Positions 8,480-17,869 of a stretch of 35,005 nt of DNA are shown one piece after another; position 1 is the first letter of the stretch, and each line of letters begins with the position of its first letter. The notes beneath the pieces are model-generated. The model saw nothing but the letters and a program-made list of their open reading frames with translations, did no database searches and was not told the DNA's origin. Both the position numbers and the translations under genes were made by a program. The stretch comes from Sphingobium sp. (GTDB lineage Bacteria; Pseudomonadota; Alphaproteobacteria; Sphingomonadales; Sphingomonadaceae). The stretch is taken from contig JALCRK010000003.1 of the NCBI GenBank assembly GCA_022652485.1, positions 99,798 through 134,802 of the forward strand. The letters are read 5' to 3'.

Positions 8480-8527
8480 CGCATCGTTTTTTGCGCAAAG
8501 CCGGTTCCCACTTTTGCGCACGATGCG
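8480..8527. repeat. Interrupted hairpin between convergent genes (terminator or dispersed repeat)
   Basis: CGCATCGT (8480-8487) pairs with ACGATGCG (8520-8527). Inside, after a five-T bulge (8488-8492), GCGCAAA (8493-8499) pairs with TTTGCGC (8513-8519), leaving a loop with CCGGTTCCC. The element fills the gap between epsI (+) and the GT2 gene (-), whose TAG stop begins at the next base. It could terminate transcription from either side, or be a copy of a REP-like intergenic element; similar CCGGTTCCCACTTTTGCGC cores are common in alphaproteobacterial intergenic DNA as far as I recall. Confidence 0.65.
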
Positions 8528-9472
8528 CTAGGCCTGCATGAACGGCGGAATGCCGCGCTCTCCGCGCACGCCTGCCCACCAGCCCGACAGCGCATAGCCC
8601 CATTGCCGCCATGCCCCGCGCGCCGCATAGCGCAGGCTGAGCAGGATCAAAGTCGCCATCGCCGCGACGGGAAAGCGCAACGGCGTCGTATCGCGCACGA
8701 CATGGAGCTTGTTGCGCTCGTCCATATAGATCGGCAGGCGCTTGCGGGCGGCATGGGCGCCAGCGGAGCCGGTGGTGCTCCCCTGATCGTGACGCACACG
8801 CGAGCCCGGCGCGAGGCCGAGCTTCAGGCCCATCGCCACCGCCCGCAGGCCCCATTCCACTTCCTCGCAATAGAGGAAATAATCCTCGCGCATCAGGCCG
8901 ACGCGCTCGACGAAATGCCGGTCGACCAGCATCGACGCGCCGAGCACATAGTTCATTCGCGCCTCGATCGCGGCGGCATCGACCGGGGCATTGACATGCG
9001 CGCCCATGCCGAGGGAGACGGCGCGCCCAAGCCAGCCGCGCCAGTGCCCGCCAAGCGCCTGCACACGCCCGGCCGCGTTGTAGAGAACGCCACCCGCCAT
9101 ATGGCAATCGCCTTGGGCCAAGCGCTCCACCAGCGCGGCGAGCGCATCTGGCTCCGGCACCGTATCCGGGTTCACCACCCACCACGCATCGGCATCCGGT
9201 CGCGCGCGCATGGCGGCGTTGACGCCCCCTGCATAACCGAGATTGGCGCCAGCATTGAGGCATTCCACCGCCTGCCCAGTGGCAAGCGTTACGGGAAGCG
9301 CGGCGCGCAGCCGCTCCCACGAGGCGGTGCCACCGTTTTCGCAGATGACGATATCGAAATCCGTATAGGTCGAAGCGGCAAGCGCCGCGACACAGCCCGC
9401 GATCTCTTCCTCGTTATGAAAGCCGACGATACAGATGCTGACGTGAAGTGGTGGCGGGATCGCGGCGCTCAT
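8528..9472 (-). CDS. GT2 family glycosyltransferase, rhamnosyltransferase-like
   Basis: The protein has 314 residues from an ATG at 9472, which overlaps the stop of the upstream GT2 gene (ATGA). The GT-A fold entry is VSICIVGFHNEEEI (11-24). NLGYAGGVNAA (78-88) and VVNPDTVPEP (99-108, Asp103 in the metal-binding D-x-D-like site) are the typical motifs of the WcaA/RfbF-like rhamnosyltransferase branch, and EEVEWGLRA is the catalytic-base region. A C-terminal hydrophobic segment (about 265-285) may rest on the membrane. A longer in-frame opening reaching 9817 lies inside the neighbouring gene and is not credible. It probably transfers a sugar, plausibly rhamnose given rmlABCD nearby, to the lipid-linked repeat unit in the cytoplasm. 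It is the last gene of the 12420-8528 operon. Confidence 0.87.
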   Translation of the reverse strand: MSAAIPPPLHVSICIVGFHNEEEIAGCVAALAASTYTDFDIVICENGGTASWERLRAALPVTLATGQAVECLNAGANLGYAGGVNAAMRARPDADAWWVVNPDTVPEPDALAALVERLAQGDCHMAGGVLYNAAGRVQALGGHWRGWLGRAVSLGMGAHVNAPVDAAAIEARMNYVLGASMLVDRHFVERVGLMREDYFLYCEEVEWGLRAVAMGLKLGLAPGSRVRHDQGSTTGSAGAHAARKRLPIYMDERNKLHVVRDTTPLRFPVAAMATLILLSLRYAARGAWRQWGYALSGWWAGVRGERGIPPFMQA

Positions 9473-10371
9473 TCGTGCGCGCCGCCGCGCAGCAGGATGC
9501 GGTGACCCTCCATGAAGCGCCACAGGCGGATGCCGACGAGGGTCGTGAGCGCGCTGAGCCGCTCGCCCATCGAAGGAATGCGCGGGTCGGCCATCACCTT
9601 GACCGCGTGGACGGGGATGGCGGGCAGTTCCAACCAGGTCTTCGCGACCCAACGCAGTGCGGAGCCGTGCTTCTCGCGCGCCAGGGCATAGCGCTCGGCG
9701 CAGATGCGGCGCCATTTGCCCTTGAGCTGGGCGAAGTCGGCGCGAGCCGGATGGCCGACCAGCGCCGCGCCCGCATAGCCGATGGAAAAGCCCATCTCCC
9801 GCGCGCGCCAGCACCATTCATTGTCTTCGGACACGGCGGTGCGGAACGGACCGACCTTCCTGAACAATGCACTGGGGCAGAGGAGGTTGGCGGTGACGGT
9901 GAAGTGGAGCTGGCGGACATAGCGTTCATTGTCGAACGCGAAGACGGTTTCGAACGCCTCCGCGCCAGTCATGGGGCGCCCCTGCGGCACCAGCACCTTC
10001 ATGCCGCCGCCGATGAAATCGCCCTCGTGCCCCAGCGCGGCGACGCCCTGCTCCAGCCATTGCGGCTCCGGCACGCAATCGCTGTCGGTGAAGGCGAGGA
10101 TCTCTCCGCTCGCGACCTCCGCCCCGGCATTGCGGGCGGGGCCAGCGCCCGGCGTCATCGCGACGGTGATGCGTGCGCGGCCCGCGACCACGGCCTCCAC
10201 CGCAGCGAGGCCGACCGGCGAGTTGTTGTCCGCGACGATGATCTCGTACTGATCGCGCGGCATGGTCTGCGCGCTCAAGGCGGCGAGGCAACGGTCCAGC
10301 CGCTCCAGATCGTTATAATGCGGCACCACCACGCTGACGCGCGGAGCAGGCTGGGCCGGTGCGCCGGTCAT
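9469..10371 (-). CDS. GT2 family glycosyltransferase
   Basis: This 300-residue cytoplasmic GT-A enzyme has the N-terminal nucleotide-binding motif [14 protein letters not shown] (12-25), [12 protein letters not shown] (74-85) and the D-x-D-like [10 protein letters not shown] (94-103, Asp96/Asp98). A later [10 protein letters not shown] carries the putative catalytic acidic residues. The family transfers a sugar from a nucleotide donor to a growing lipid-linked oligosaccharide; the donor cannot be read from sequence. A hydrophobic stretch near the C-terminus ([14 protein letters not shown]) may help membrane association. Start and stop overlap both neighbours by four bases, which argues for coupled translation within the operon of AAA ATPase, acyltransferase and two GT2 genes. 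Confidence 0.88.
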   Translation of the reverse strand: MTGAPAQPAPRVSVVVPHYNDLERLDRCLAALSAQTMPRDQYEIIVADNNSPVGLAAVEAVVAGRARITVAMTPGAGPARNAGAEVASGEILAFTDSDCVPEPQWLEQGVAALGHEGDFIGGGMKVLVPQGRPMTGAEAFETVFAFDNERYVRQLHFTVTANLLCPSALFRKVGPFRTAVSEDNEWCWRAREMGFSIGYAGAALVGHPARADFAQLKGKWRRICAERYALAREKHGSALRWVAKTWLELPAIPVHAVKVMADPRIPSMGERLSALTTLVGIRLWRFMEGHRILLRGGAHE

Positions 10372-11009
10372 CGGTCGGGTCCAGCCTCGTCGAGGGATCG
10401 CCCGCCCTCGATCCAGGCCTCGACCGCAGCGGCGGTCGGATGATAGACGAGATCGGGGTTGCTGCGCACGAGCAGGCGCAGCTGGGGCGGATCAAGCTCC
10501 CACCAGCGACTCGCCTCCAGTGCGGCGATGAGGTCAGGCGTGAAGCGGTCCCGCAGCTTTTTCGCAGGATTGCCCGCAACGATGGCGTAGGCAGGCACAT
10601 CCTTCGTCACGACAGCGCCCGCGCCGATGATCGCGCCCCGGCCGACATGCTTGCAGCCCGGCAGGATCATCACATTATGGCCGATCCAGACATCGTCCTC
10701 GATCACCAGCACGTCGTCATAGTGGATATCCTTCTCCACCACGCCGAACTTGCGTTCATAGAGCGCGGGATGCGTCGTCATCGCGTCATAGGGATGGTTG
10801 ATCGGCGCGGACTTTACCGAGTTCGCGATGGAGCAATAGCGCCCGATCCGGATCGGCCCCGGCATCCGCCAACGGTCGAAACAACCATAGCTGTAAAGCC
10901 CGACATCGATGCGGAAATTGTCGCGATAATAGGCGCGCAGCTTCGCGTTCACATGCTGGTCACGCGACCACAGCTTGACCTTGATCTTCTCGACAAGCGA
11001 AGCCAGCAA
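10368..11009 (-). CDS. Hexapeptide-repeat acyltransferase (CatB/xenobiotic acetyltransferase-like)
   Basis: This 213-residue left-handed beta-helix protein shows hexapeptide turns such as [13 protein letters not shown] (about 53-65), [15 protein letters not shown] and [14 protein letters not shown], closing with [20 protein letters not shown] and the following loop hold the catalytic-His region of CatB/VatD-type acetyltransferases. Members in polysaccharide clusters put acetyl groups from acetyl-CoA onto sugars, so decoration of the repeat unit is the likely role. The start is a TTG at 11009, supported by a strong AGGAGAGGG ribosome-binding site about 6 bases upstream; no ATG lies nearby. It follows the AAA ATPase by 19 bases and overlaps the next GT2 by four. 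Confidence 0.85.
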   Translation of the reverse strand: MLASLVEKIKVKLWSRDQHVNAKLRAYYRDNFRIDVGLYSYGCFDRWRMPGPIRIGRYCSIANSVKSAPINHPYDAMTTHPALYERKFGVVEKDIHYDDVLVIEDDVWIGHNVMILPGCKHVGRGAIIGAGAVVTKDVPAYAIVAGNPAKKLRDRFTPDLIAALEASRWWELDPPQLRLLVRSNPDLVYHPTAAAVEAWIEGGRSLDEAGPDR

Positions 11010-11028
11010 GAGCCCTCTCCTGCCCGCG

Positions 11029-12420
11029 TCAGGCGTTCTGCGTCACCACATATTTGTCGAGCAGCGCATCGAGCAGCTTGGCGTTGCTTTTCTCGCCCGC
11101 GAAGTGGGATTGCGCCAGCTCGATCCAGAGATAGACCGGCACGCCTTCCTCGCGGAAATGATAGGCGCCCGCCGGATCGTTGGGCAGCGGCTCAAGCAGG
11201 CCGTACTCCGTCTCCATCTTCTGCATGAAGGCCATGCCCTCGCCCGGCTTGCGAATCACCTCGTCCGCCTGCTGCGGCAGCAGACGGCCGGCATAATGCA
11301 GCGCGAGGCGCGCGAGCAGGCCGAGATTGGTGCCATGCCCGTCCGCCTTGGCGCGTGCCGTCTGGAACAGGCTGAGGCTGGAGACACGGTGACGGATTTC
11401 ATCGACCGAATGGTTGATCGCTTCCGAAACGTCCCGCTTCTCCACCATGTTGGCATCGCGATCCACGGCGGCGAGGCCCGCATACTGGCCCAGCAGGCTG
11501 GCGATATAGGGCGAACCATAGGCTACCGCGCTGATGAAGGCGATCGCCTCCCGATCGAAGCTCAGGCCGCAGATCTTCTCGCCATTGTGGATCAGCTCCT
11601 CGATCTCGCTGTTCGACATGTTGGGCACCTGATAGCCCAATATGTTGCGGCGGATGGACGGAATATGCTCGATCAGCTCGGTAAGATTCGCGGCGACGCC
11701 CGCGATCACGAGCTGGAGGCGGCTGGAACGATCCGACAGGTTCTTGATCAGCTCCGCGATCGAGCGACGGAAGGCGGGCGAATGGGCGCGGTCGAACTCG
11801 TCGAGAATGACGAGGATGCGCGTGTTGGAAATCTTGGCGAACAGATCGCTGATCTGCGGCACCGTGAGCGTGCCCGGCGGCAGCAGATCCGCGAGCGAAC
11901 GGCCGCTCTCGATCTCCGAGGAGGTCGGGGCATAATCCGAATGGTAGAGCAGCGGAATATCCTTGGCGATGGCGCGCATCATCTCGCTGAAATCGGTTTC
12001 CTCGCCGCAGGACGAATAGCGGACGATATAGCGCGCATCCTTCGCCAGCTGCGCCAATATGTGCAGCAGCGAAGTCTTGCCGATACCGCGATCGCCATAG
12101 AGCACGACATGCAGCCGCTGGTCCTCGACCGAGCGGATCAGGGTGCGCAGCACCTCGGTCCGCCCGGCGAACATCTTGTGGGACAGAACCGGCTGTGAGG
12201 GGGTGAAGGCATTGCGCAGGTGAAACCGCACCCGGTCGAGCGCGGTGCGCTTGCCGGTGCTGCGAATCTGATCTCCCGCCGTACCCTGGAAACGGGGCAG
12301 CTTTTCATCGTGCCGATCACGGTTGCGCCCGAGGGAAAGACGCGGAACAAGGTCTCCGTGGTCCTGATCTATCGCATCAAGATCCTTTTTGCGCGATGAA
12401 AACCAGTTCTGCCAGCCCAT
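11029..12420 (-). CDS. AAA ATPase (Orc1/ExeA-like) in the exopolysaccharide cluster
   Basis: This 463-residue protein starts at an ATG at 12420, preferred over in-frame ATGs at 12435 and 12498 because GGAAGGG lies about 7 bases upstream. After a charged N-terminal tail (1-75) comes an AAA/STAND-type ATPase: [12 protein letters not shown] (84-95), Walker [10 protein letters not shown] (109-117), Walker [11 protein letters not shown] (203-212), a sensor-like LQLVIAGVA, and a helical region to about 400. No membrane helix, DNA-binding domain or effector domain is obvious. Related ATPases occur in exosortase-linked loci, where their role is unknown; energising or regulating secretion is plausible. 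It heads the operon 12420-8528 and lies near the XrtV-type accessory gene. Confidence 0.83.
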   Translation of the reverse strand: MGWQNWFSSRKKDLDAIDQDHGDLVPRLSLGRNRDRHDEKLPRFQGTAGDQIRSTGKRTALDRVRFHLRNAFTPSQPVLSHKMFAGRTEVLRTLIRSVEDQRLHVVLYGDRGIGKTSLLHILAQLAKDARYIVRYSSCGEETDFSEMMRAIAKDIPLLYHSDYAPTSSEIESGRSLADLLPPGTLTVPQISDLFAKISNTRILVILDEFDRAHSPAFRRSIAELIKNLSDRSSRLQLVIAGVAANLTELIEHIPSIRRNILGYQVPNMSNSEIEELIHNGEKICGLSFDREAIAFISAVAYGSPYIASLLGQYAGLAAVDRDANMVEKRDVSEAINHSVDEIRHRVSSLSLFQTARAKADGHGTNLGLLARLALHYAGRLLPQQADEVIRKPGEGMAFMQKMETEYGLLEPLPNDPAGAYHFREEGVPVYLWIELAQSHFAGEKSNAKLLDALLDKYVVTQNA

Positions 12421-12616
12421 TCTAAACCCTTCCATAATATCGGACGACTTTGGTTCAGACCGAATACACCGAATTACTTTACGGAGTGTATCCGTCATAA
12501 CCTTCGCAGACGCAACAGAAACAGAGCGGAAGTGCGACGGACACCCGATTTTTACAGGGAGTGTGACTTTGGGGACAGGATTTATTGATCGCGCCCCTCG
12601 CCCGCGCCTGAGGCGG

Positions 12617-12856
12617 TTAGCGCGGCAACTGCGGCTTCAGCACCAGGACCACATAAGCCGCGACTGCTCCCAGGGTGAGCAGCGCCACCAGGCCCATACC
12701 TTCATTGCCGAGATAGTTGGATAGCGCGCATCCGACAGCCGGTGGCAGATAGTGCCACACCGTGTCCGGCGGATTGTCCATTGACGAACGCTGCAAAAAG
12801 AGCACGATCAAACCGGCGAATGCCAGAAGGGCCAGCCAGTCATAAAGCGTTTCCAT
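12617..12856 (-). CDS. Small membrane protein, XrtV sorting-system accessory type
   Basis: This 79-residue protein starts at the ATG at 12856; a longer in-frame opening to 12916 adds 20 residues without a better start. It has two hydrophobic helices, at about 5-20 (LYDWLALLAFAGLIVLF) and about 54-72 (GLVALLTLGAVAAYVVLVL), linked by QRSSMDNPPDTVWHYLPPAVGCALSNYLGN. This layout matches my recollection of the small accessory protein encoded with XrtV exosortases in sphingomonads, which would support the XrtV call for 6852-7748; it was not checked by search. Function is unknown. It stands alone, 196 bases upstream of the AAA ATPase on the same strand and divergent from the flippase at 13048. Confidence 0.72.
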   Translation of the reverse strand: METLYDWLALLAFAGLIVLFLQRSSMDNPPDTVWHYLPPAVGCALSNYLGNEGMGLVALLTLGAVAAYVVLVLKPQLPR

Positions 12857-13047
12857 CAAAACCCCGCGCCAGAATGCATAATCCGCCCTAACCACGCTTT
12901 GTCGCAAAAAAAACACGCCGCCCGGTTACAAAGGCCGATACCCAACTTGAATACACCAACCAATCTATCCTACTGCTGCAAAATATCTAAGAAAATGACA
13001 ACTCCGATTTTTCAGGGCGCAAAACAGGGAAATGTGACGTAGACGAG

Positions 13048-14364
13048 ATGGCTTCCCCCACCGCCAATCCGCGTGCGCTGCTGAAACGTCACTTTCAGTC
13101 CATCATGTCTCTCGCCATTCGCGGCGCTTCCGTGGCGGCAGGCTTTGCGGTGACGGTGCTGATCGGCCGGCTGTTCGGGCCGGAGGCGAACGGCCATTAT
13201 GCGCTCATCACCCAGACGGCGATGTTTCTCTCCGTCGTCGCGGTGGGCGGGATCGACCTCGCGGTCACGCGCAAATTTTCGGCCGCCGTGGCCCAGAATG
13301 TGCTGATCGAACGGCGCAGCCTCATCAAAATCCTGGGCTATTCGCTCCTGTTTGCCGCGATCCTGATCCTGGCGCTGTACAATGGCGGAACGCCGGTGAT
13401 GAAGCTGATGTTCAAGGGCGAAGTGCCTCAGGACGCCATTCCGGTGCTGATCCTCATCATGATCTCGCGGACGCTGACGCGGCTGCTGGGCGCGGTGCTG
13501 CGATCGCAAAAGGCCTATATCTGGGGCCAGTGCATCGAGGTGCTGCTGATCCCCTCGATCGTGCTGGTCTATATCGCGATCGGCCTCGCGCCCGGCGTGG
13601 AGCAGGTGTTGTGGATGACCGCGCTGACCGGCCTGCTGGTCGGGTTCGCGGCGTTCTTCACGTCCCTGCCCTACAGCACCAGCAAGCCGGGCGCGCTGCA
13701 TGTGCCGATGCGCGAGATATTGCGGGTCGCGCTGCCTCTGTGGGGCGTGGCGATCTTCCTCAACATCGCGGACTGGTATGGCCTCGCCACCGCTTCCGCC
13801 ACGCTTGGCATCTACGAGGCGGGGCTGTATCGCGTTGCGGCGCAGGTTGCGGGCATATTGACGATCATCACGATGGGGCTGTTCAGCGTGTTCTCGCCGC
13901 AGTTCGCCGAGGCCCATGCGGCGGGCAATATGAAGCGCGTCGCCCATCTCGCGGGGCAGGCGACCCGGCTTTCGGTGATCTTCTGCCTGCCGGCCGCGGT
14001 GCTGATCTTCCTCTTCGCCGGCCCCGTTCTGAGAATTTTCGGGCCGGAGTTCGATCAGGCGACCACCGTGTTGCGGATCGTGATCGTCGGCCAGGCGATC
14101 TATACCATGACCGGCCCTTCGGGGCTGATCCTCGCCATGACCGGGCATGAGCGCACCAACCTCGTGCAGACTATCGGCAGCAGCGCGCTGCTGCTGATCA
14201 GCGCGCCCCTCGCCGCGCGTTATGGCGGGCTGCTCGGCATCGCGATCTGCATGTCGGCGGTGGTGATCCTGCGCAACCTCGCCAGCATCTGGTCGGTGCG
14301 GCGGCTGACGGGGATCAACGTGTTCGCGGGGACGGTGCGCGAGAAGGTAGAGCCGGGGGCTTGA
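13048..14364 (+). CDS. Wzx-type flippase / oligosaccharide translocase
   Basis: This 438-residue polytopic protein has about 12-14 predicted helices of the MATE/MOP superfamily. Features are the N-terminal AIRGASVAAGFAVTVLIGRLFGPEANGHYAL pattern (split between helix 1 and the conserved G-x-x-x-x-G-x-Y loop), a central ILRVALPLWG repeat entry, and a basic C-terminal tail. It would flip lipid-linked repeat units across the inner membrane. It is monocistronic here, converging on rmlB with a hairpin at 14380-14401 between them. The ribosome-binding site is weak (GACGAG). A second, unrelated-looking flippase lies at 24161-25501. Confidence 0.87.
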   Translation: MASPTANPRALLKRHFQSIMSLAIRGASVAAGFAVTVLIGRLFGPEANGHYALITQTAMFLSVVAVGGIDLAVTRKFSAAVAQNVLIERRSLIKILGYSLLFAAILILALYNGGTPVMKLMFKGEVPQDAIPVLILIMISRTLTRLLGAVLRSQKAYIWGQCIEVLLIPSIVLVYIAIGLAPGVEQVLWMTALTGLLVGFAAFFTSLPYSTSKPGALHVPMREILRVALPLWGVAIFLNIADWYGLATASATLGIYEAGLYRVAAQVAGILTIITMGLFSVFSPQFAEAHAAGNMKRVAHLAGQATRLSVIFCLPAAVLIFLFAGPVLRIFGPEFDQATTVLRIVIVGQAIYTMTGPSGLILAMTGHERTNLVQTIGSSALLLISAPLAARYGGLLGIAICMSAVVILRNLASIWSVRRLTGINVFAGTVREKVEPGA

Positions 14365-14379
14365 CACCTCCCCGTTCGT

Positions 14380-14401
14380 CATTCCCGCGAACGCGGGGAT
14401 G
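14380..14401. terminator. Palindrome between wzx and rmlB
   Basis: CATTCCCGCG (14380-14389) and CGCGGGGATG (14392-14401) form a ten-pair stem with one G-T wobble and a two-base AA spacer. It lies in the 56-base gap between the convergent flippase and rmlB genes and could stop transcription from both sides. The sequence also resembles the short ATTCCCGCG palindromes dispersed in many alphaproteobacterial genomes, so it may be a repeat-family copy. No T-run follows on either strand. Confidence 0.6.
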
Positions 14402-14420
14402 ATGGACGATATTTACGGCG

Positions 14421-15476
14421 CTACCGGCCCAGCAGCGGTCGCCACCAGCCCTCGTTACCGAGATACCAGGCAAGCGTCTGCGCGAAGCCTTCGGCAAAGG
14501 TGCGGCGCGGGGCATAGCCCAGCTCGGTCCGCGCCTTGGTCTCGTCGATCGCGTAGCGGCGATCGTGCCCGGCGCGGTCTGTGACATAGGTCTTGAGGGT
14601 ATCGGAGGTCTTGCCAGAGGCGGCGGGCGCATCGGGGAAGCGCGCAGCGAGAGACGAGTCCGCCGCGAAGGCGCGGTCCACCGTGGCGCAGATTTCCTCA
14701 ATGACGTGGAGATTGGGCAGCTCCTGCCCGCCGCCGATATTGTAGGTCTCGCCCGGCTTGCCGTGGAGCAGCACCTTCTCGATCCCGTTGCAATGATCCT
14801 CGACATGCAGCCAGTCGCGGACGTTCATGCCATCGCCATAGATCGGCAGGTTGCGGCCGTGGAGGCAATTGAGCAGGAACAGCGGAATCAGCTTTTCCGG
14901 GAATTGATAGGGGCCGTAATTGTTCGAGCAATTGCTGGTGGTGACATCCAGGCCGTATGTGTGGTGATAGGCGCGCACGAGATGGTCCGACCCCGCCTTG
15001 GACGCCGAATAGGGCGAATTGGGGGCATAGGGCGTCGTCTCGGAGAAGGCGGGGTCTTCCGGCCCGAGCGAGCCGTAGACCTCGTCGGTCGAGACATGGT
15101 GGAAGCGGTGCGGCTGGCCGGTGCCCTTGTCCAGCCACAGCTTGCGCGCGGCCTTGAGGAGCGAGTGCGTGCCGATGACGTTGGTGGTGACGAACGCATC
15201 CGGCCCGGTGATCGAGCGGTCGACATGGCTCTCCGCCGCGAAGTGGACGATGGTGCGGATACCGCGCTCGGAAAGGAGCTTTTCGACCAGATCGGTATCG
15301 CAGATATCGCCCTCGATCAGCTCGACGCCTTCAAGGCCCGCGATATTGGCAGGGTTGCCCGCATAAGTGAGCGCATCGAGCACGGTGATGGTGTCGTCGG
15401 GGTGATGTTCGCGCCAGTAATGCACGAAGTTGGCGCCGATGAATCCGGCGCCGCCGGTGACGAGCAATTCAGCCAT
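14421..15476 (-). CDS. rmlB: dTDP-glucose 4,6-dehydratase RmlB
   Basis: This 351-residue short-chain dehydrogenase-type enzyme carries the NAD motif TGGAGFIGANF (7-17), STDEVYG (129-135, the Thr-Asp-Glu catalytic residues 130-132) and YSASK (156-160, catalytic Tyr and Lys). It converts dTDP-glucose to dTDP-4-keto-6-deoxyglucose, the second step of dTDP-L-rhamnose synthesis. Length and motifs fit the family exactly. It is the last gene in transcription order of rmlA-C-D-B, overlapping rmlD by 8 bases. The gene order equals that in sphingan clusters (rhsACBD). Confidence 0.97.
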   Translation of the reverse strand: MAELLVTGGAGFIGANFVHYWREHHPDDTITVLDALTYAGNPANIAGLEGVELIEGDICDTDLVEKLLSERGIRTIVHFAAESHVDRSITGPDAFVTTNVIGTHSLLKAARKLWLDKGTGQPHRFHHVSTDEVYGSLGPEDPAFSETTPYAPNSPYSASKAGSDHLVRAYHHTYGLDVTTSNCSNNYGPYQFPEKLIPLFLLNCLHGRNLPIYGDGMNVRDWLHVEDHCNGIEKVLLHGKPGETYNIGGGQELPNLHVIEEICATVDRAFAADSSLAARFPDAPAASGKTSDTLKTYVTDRAGHDRRYAIDETKARTELGYAPRRTFAEGFAQTLAWYLGNEGWWRPLLGR

Positions 15477-16326
15477 GTGAGAGGATTTCCTTGAGCATGA
15501 GACGCAGATTGACGCGCCAATGGGGAGCCGCGCCGCCCAGCAGGGCGAAGGTCGATGCCTTGTCGAGCACCGAATAATGCGGGCGGGTCGCGGGGGTGGG
15601 ATAGTCCGAGGTGGCGATGGGGATCACCGGGACGGCCCGATCGATCAGCCCCAGCTCCAGTGCTTCCTCCTGGATCGCCACGGCGAAGTCATACCAGCTT
15701 GCGGCGCCGCTGTCGGTATAATGATGGATGCCGTGGGCGCCATTCTCGGCAAGGGTCCAGAGCGCGGCGGCGAGCGCGGGCGCATAGGTCGGCGTGCCGA
15801 TCTGGTCCGCGACCACGCGCACCTCATCGCGCTCCGCCATGAGGCGCAGCATGGTGCGGACGAAGTTGCCGCCCCTCGGGCCATAGACCCAAGCGGTGCG
15901 GACAATCAGCGCATCTTCGCCGGCCGCCTGTTCGCCCGCGAGCTTGGTGCGGCCATAGGCGCTGACCGGAGCGGTGGGCGCGTCCGGCGTGTAGGGAACA
16001 CCGCTGACGCCATCGAACACGAAATCGGTCGAGACATGGACGAGGCGCGCGCCCTGGCTACGGGCTGCCGCGGCGAGATTGGCGACGGCATCGGCATTGA
16101 TGCGGAGAGCCAGCGCTTCCTCGCTCTCCGCCTTGTCCACGGCGGTATAGGCGGCGGCGTTGAGGATGAGTTCGGGGCGATGCTGCGCGACGAAGGCGTT
16201 GACTGCCGCCGCATCGCAGATGTCCAGCTCCGCGACATCGGTGCAGATCAGCTCCGCGAGTTCCGGAGCGGTCTGTTGCAAGGAATGCCCAAGCTGGCCG
16301 TTCGCGCCGGTGATGAGTGTCTTCAT
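15469..16326 (-). CDS. rmlD: dTDP-4-dehydrorhamnose reductase RmlD
   Basis: This 285-residue SDR-fold enzyme has the N-terminal ITGANGQLG (5-13), HVSTDFVFDG (97-106) and the catalytic pair Tyr124/Lys128 in YGRTK. It carries out the last step, reducing dTDP-4-keto-rhamnose with NAD(P)H to dTDP-L-rhamnose. It starts 10 bases after the rmlC stop and overlaps rmlB by 8 bases, so the four genes form a tight operon that supplies rhamnose for the glycosyltransferases nearby. Confidence 0.97.
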   Translation of the reverse strand: MKTLITGANGQLGHSLQQTAPELAELICTDVAELDICDAAAVNAFVAQHRPELILNAAAYTAVDKAESEEALALRINADAVANLAAAARSQGARLVHVSTDFVFDGVSGVPYTPDAPTAPVSAYGRTKLAGEQAAGEDALIVRTAWVYGPRGGNFVRTMLRLMAERDEVRVVADQIGTPTYAPALAAALWTLAENGAHGIHHYTDSGAASWYDFAVAIQEEALELGLIDRAVPVIPIATSDYPTPATRPHYSVLDKASTFALLGGAAPHWRVNLRLMLKEILSHG

Positions 16327-16336
16327 GGACCAAACC

Positions 16337-16882
16337 TCATGGAAAAGTCACCGCTTGGCCAAGGGGTCTGCCCGCGACATCCTTGGCCGAAAGCTGCGGC
16401 GTGATGCCATCCAGCGGCCATTCGATACCAACCGCGGGATCGTTCCAGAGCAGGCTGTGCTCGTTTGCCGGATCATAATAGCCGACGCATTTGTAGAGAA
16501 AGTCCGTGCCGTCCTCCAGACAGAGAAAGCCGTGCGCCATGCCCTGCGGCACCCAGAGCATCCGCTTGTTGGCGGCGCTGAGTTCGACCCCCACCCATGT
16601 GCCGAAGGTGGGCGAGGACGCGCGCATATCGACCACGGCATCGAACACTGCGCCCGCCGTCACCCGCACCAGTTTCCCTTGGGGACCGGGCTGCTGATAA
16701 TGCATCCCGCGCAGCACGCCGCGCGACGAGCGGCTGTGGTTATCCTGCACGAAATCGAGGTCCAGCCCGGCTTCCTTGAAGGCGCGCGCGTTCCAGCTTT
16801 CCATGAAGAACCCGCGCTCGTCGCCGAACACCCTGGGTTCGATGATGAGCACTCCGGGGATCGCGGTTTCGATCAGCTCCAC
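16337..16882 (-). CDS. rmlC: dTDP-4-dehydrorhamnose 3,5-epimerase RmlC
   Basis: This 181-residue cupin-type epimerase shows [12 protein letters not shown] (19-30), [18 protein letters not shown] (46-63) with the catalytic base His61, and LYKC with Tyr130 as the general acid. It carries out the third step of dTDP-L-rhamnose synthesis. The start is a GTG at 16882 that overlaps the rmlA stop by 10 bases; no ATG upstream is in a suitable place. The length is typical for RmlC. Confidence 0.96.
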   Translation of the reverse strand: MELIETAIPGVLIIEPRVFGDERGFFMESWNARAFKEAGLDLDFVQDNHSRSSRGVLRGMHYQQPGPQGKLVRVTAGAVFDAVVDMRASSPTFGTWVGVELSAANKRMLWVPQGMAHGFLCLEDGTDFLYKCVGYYDPANEHSLLWNDPAVGIEWPLDGITPQLSAKDVAGRPLGQAVTFP

Positions 16883-17757
16883 TTGGCGCCCCCTTCGAGC
16901 AGCTTCAGCAGATAGGCGCCATAGCCCGACTTGACGAGCGGCGCGGCGATGCGCTCAAGCTGCGCGTCGTCGATGAAGCCCTTGCGCCACGCCAGCTCTT
17001 CCGGGCAGCAGATCTTCAAACCCTGCCGCTCTTCGGTGATGCGGACATAGTTAGCGGCATCGATCAGCGAACCGTGGGTGCCGGTATCGAGCCAGGCATA
17101 GCCGCGGCCCATGATCTCGACATTCAGTTCGCCAGCTTCGAGGTAGAGGCGATTGAGATCGGTGATCTCCAGCTCGCCGCGCGGCGAGGGCTTGATCGCA
17201 TGGGCATATTCGACCGCGCGGCCATCGTAGAAATACAGGCCGGTCACGGCATAGTTGGATTTGGGGCTTGCGGGCTTTTCCTCGATCGTCTCGGCGCGGC
17301 CCGCCGCATCGAACGAAACGACGCCGTATGCGGTAGGATCGCCCACATAATAGCCGAACACGGTCGCGCCCGTTTCCCGCGCGGCGGCATTGTCGAGCAG
17401 CTCGGTGAGGCCGTGACCGTAGAAGATATTATCGCCCAATATCAATGTAGAGGGATTGGTTCCTACGAAGTCTGCGCCAATATGATAGGCCTGCGCGAGG
17501 CCGCCCGGTTCGGGCTGCACCGCATAAGTGAGCGAAAGGCCCATGTCCGAGCCGTCGCCCAGCAGCGCCTGAAACGCGGCTTGATCATGCGGCGTGGTGA
17601 TGATCATGATCTCGCGGATGCCGGACAGGATCAGTGTCGAGAGCGGATAATAGATCATCGGCTTGTCATAGACCGGCATCAGCTGCTTGGAGACAGCTCG
17701 TGTGAGCGGATAGAGCCGCGTGCCAGAGCCGCCCGCCAATATGATCCCCTTACGCAT
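16873..17757 (-). CDS. rmlA: Glucose-1-phosphate thymidylyltransferase RmlA
   Basis: This 294-residue nucleotidyltransferase starts [19 protein letters not shown], the family signature with the nucleotide-binding GGSGTRL loop, and contains the [11 protein letters not shown] sugar-phosphate region and LGDNIFYG with the metal-binding Asp. It makes dTDP-glucose from glucose-1-phosphate and dTTP and is the usual feedback-controlled first step. The ATG at 17757 gives the standard length; the frame is open to 17835, but the extra residues are not family-like. It is the first rml gene, 112 bases after the ABC transporter stop. Confidence 0.97.
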   Translation of the reverse strand: MRKGIILAGGSGTRLYPLTRAVSKQLMPVYDKPMIYYPLSTLILSGIREIMIITTPHDQAAFQALLGDGSDMGLSLTYAVQPEPGGLAQAYHIGADFVGTNPSTLILGDNIFYGHGLTELLDNAAARETGATVFGYYVGDPTAYGVVSFDAAGRAETIEEKPASPKSNYAVTGLYFYDGRAVEYAHAIKPSPRGELEITDLNRLYLEAGELNVEIMGRGYAWLDTGTHGSLIDAANYVRITEERQGLKICCPEELAWRKGFIDDAQLERIAAPLVKSGYGAYLLKLLEGGAKWS

Positions 17758-17869
17758 CAAATGCACCCCGCAAATTCCCAACTCCTGTGATTCCGCACTG
17801 CCGCAAATGCCTAAAGAATTCACTACACAGTGCAAGCGCGCCGGTCCGGTCCGGCGCTAATTTGGATCT

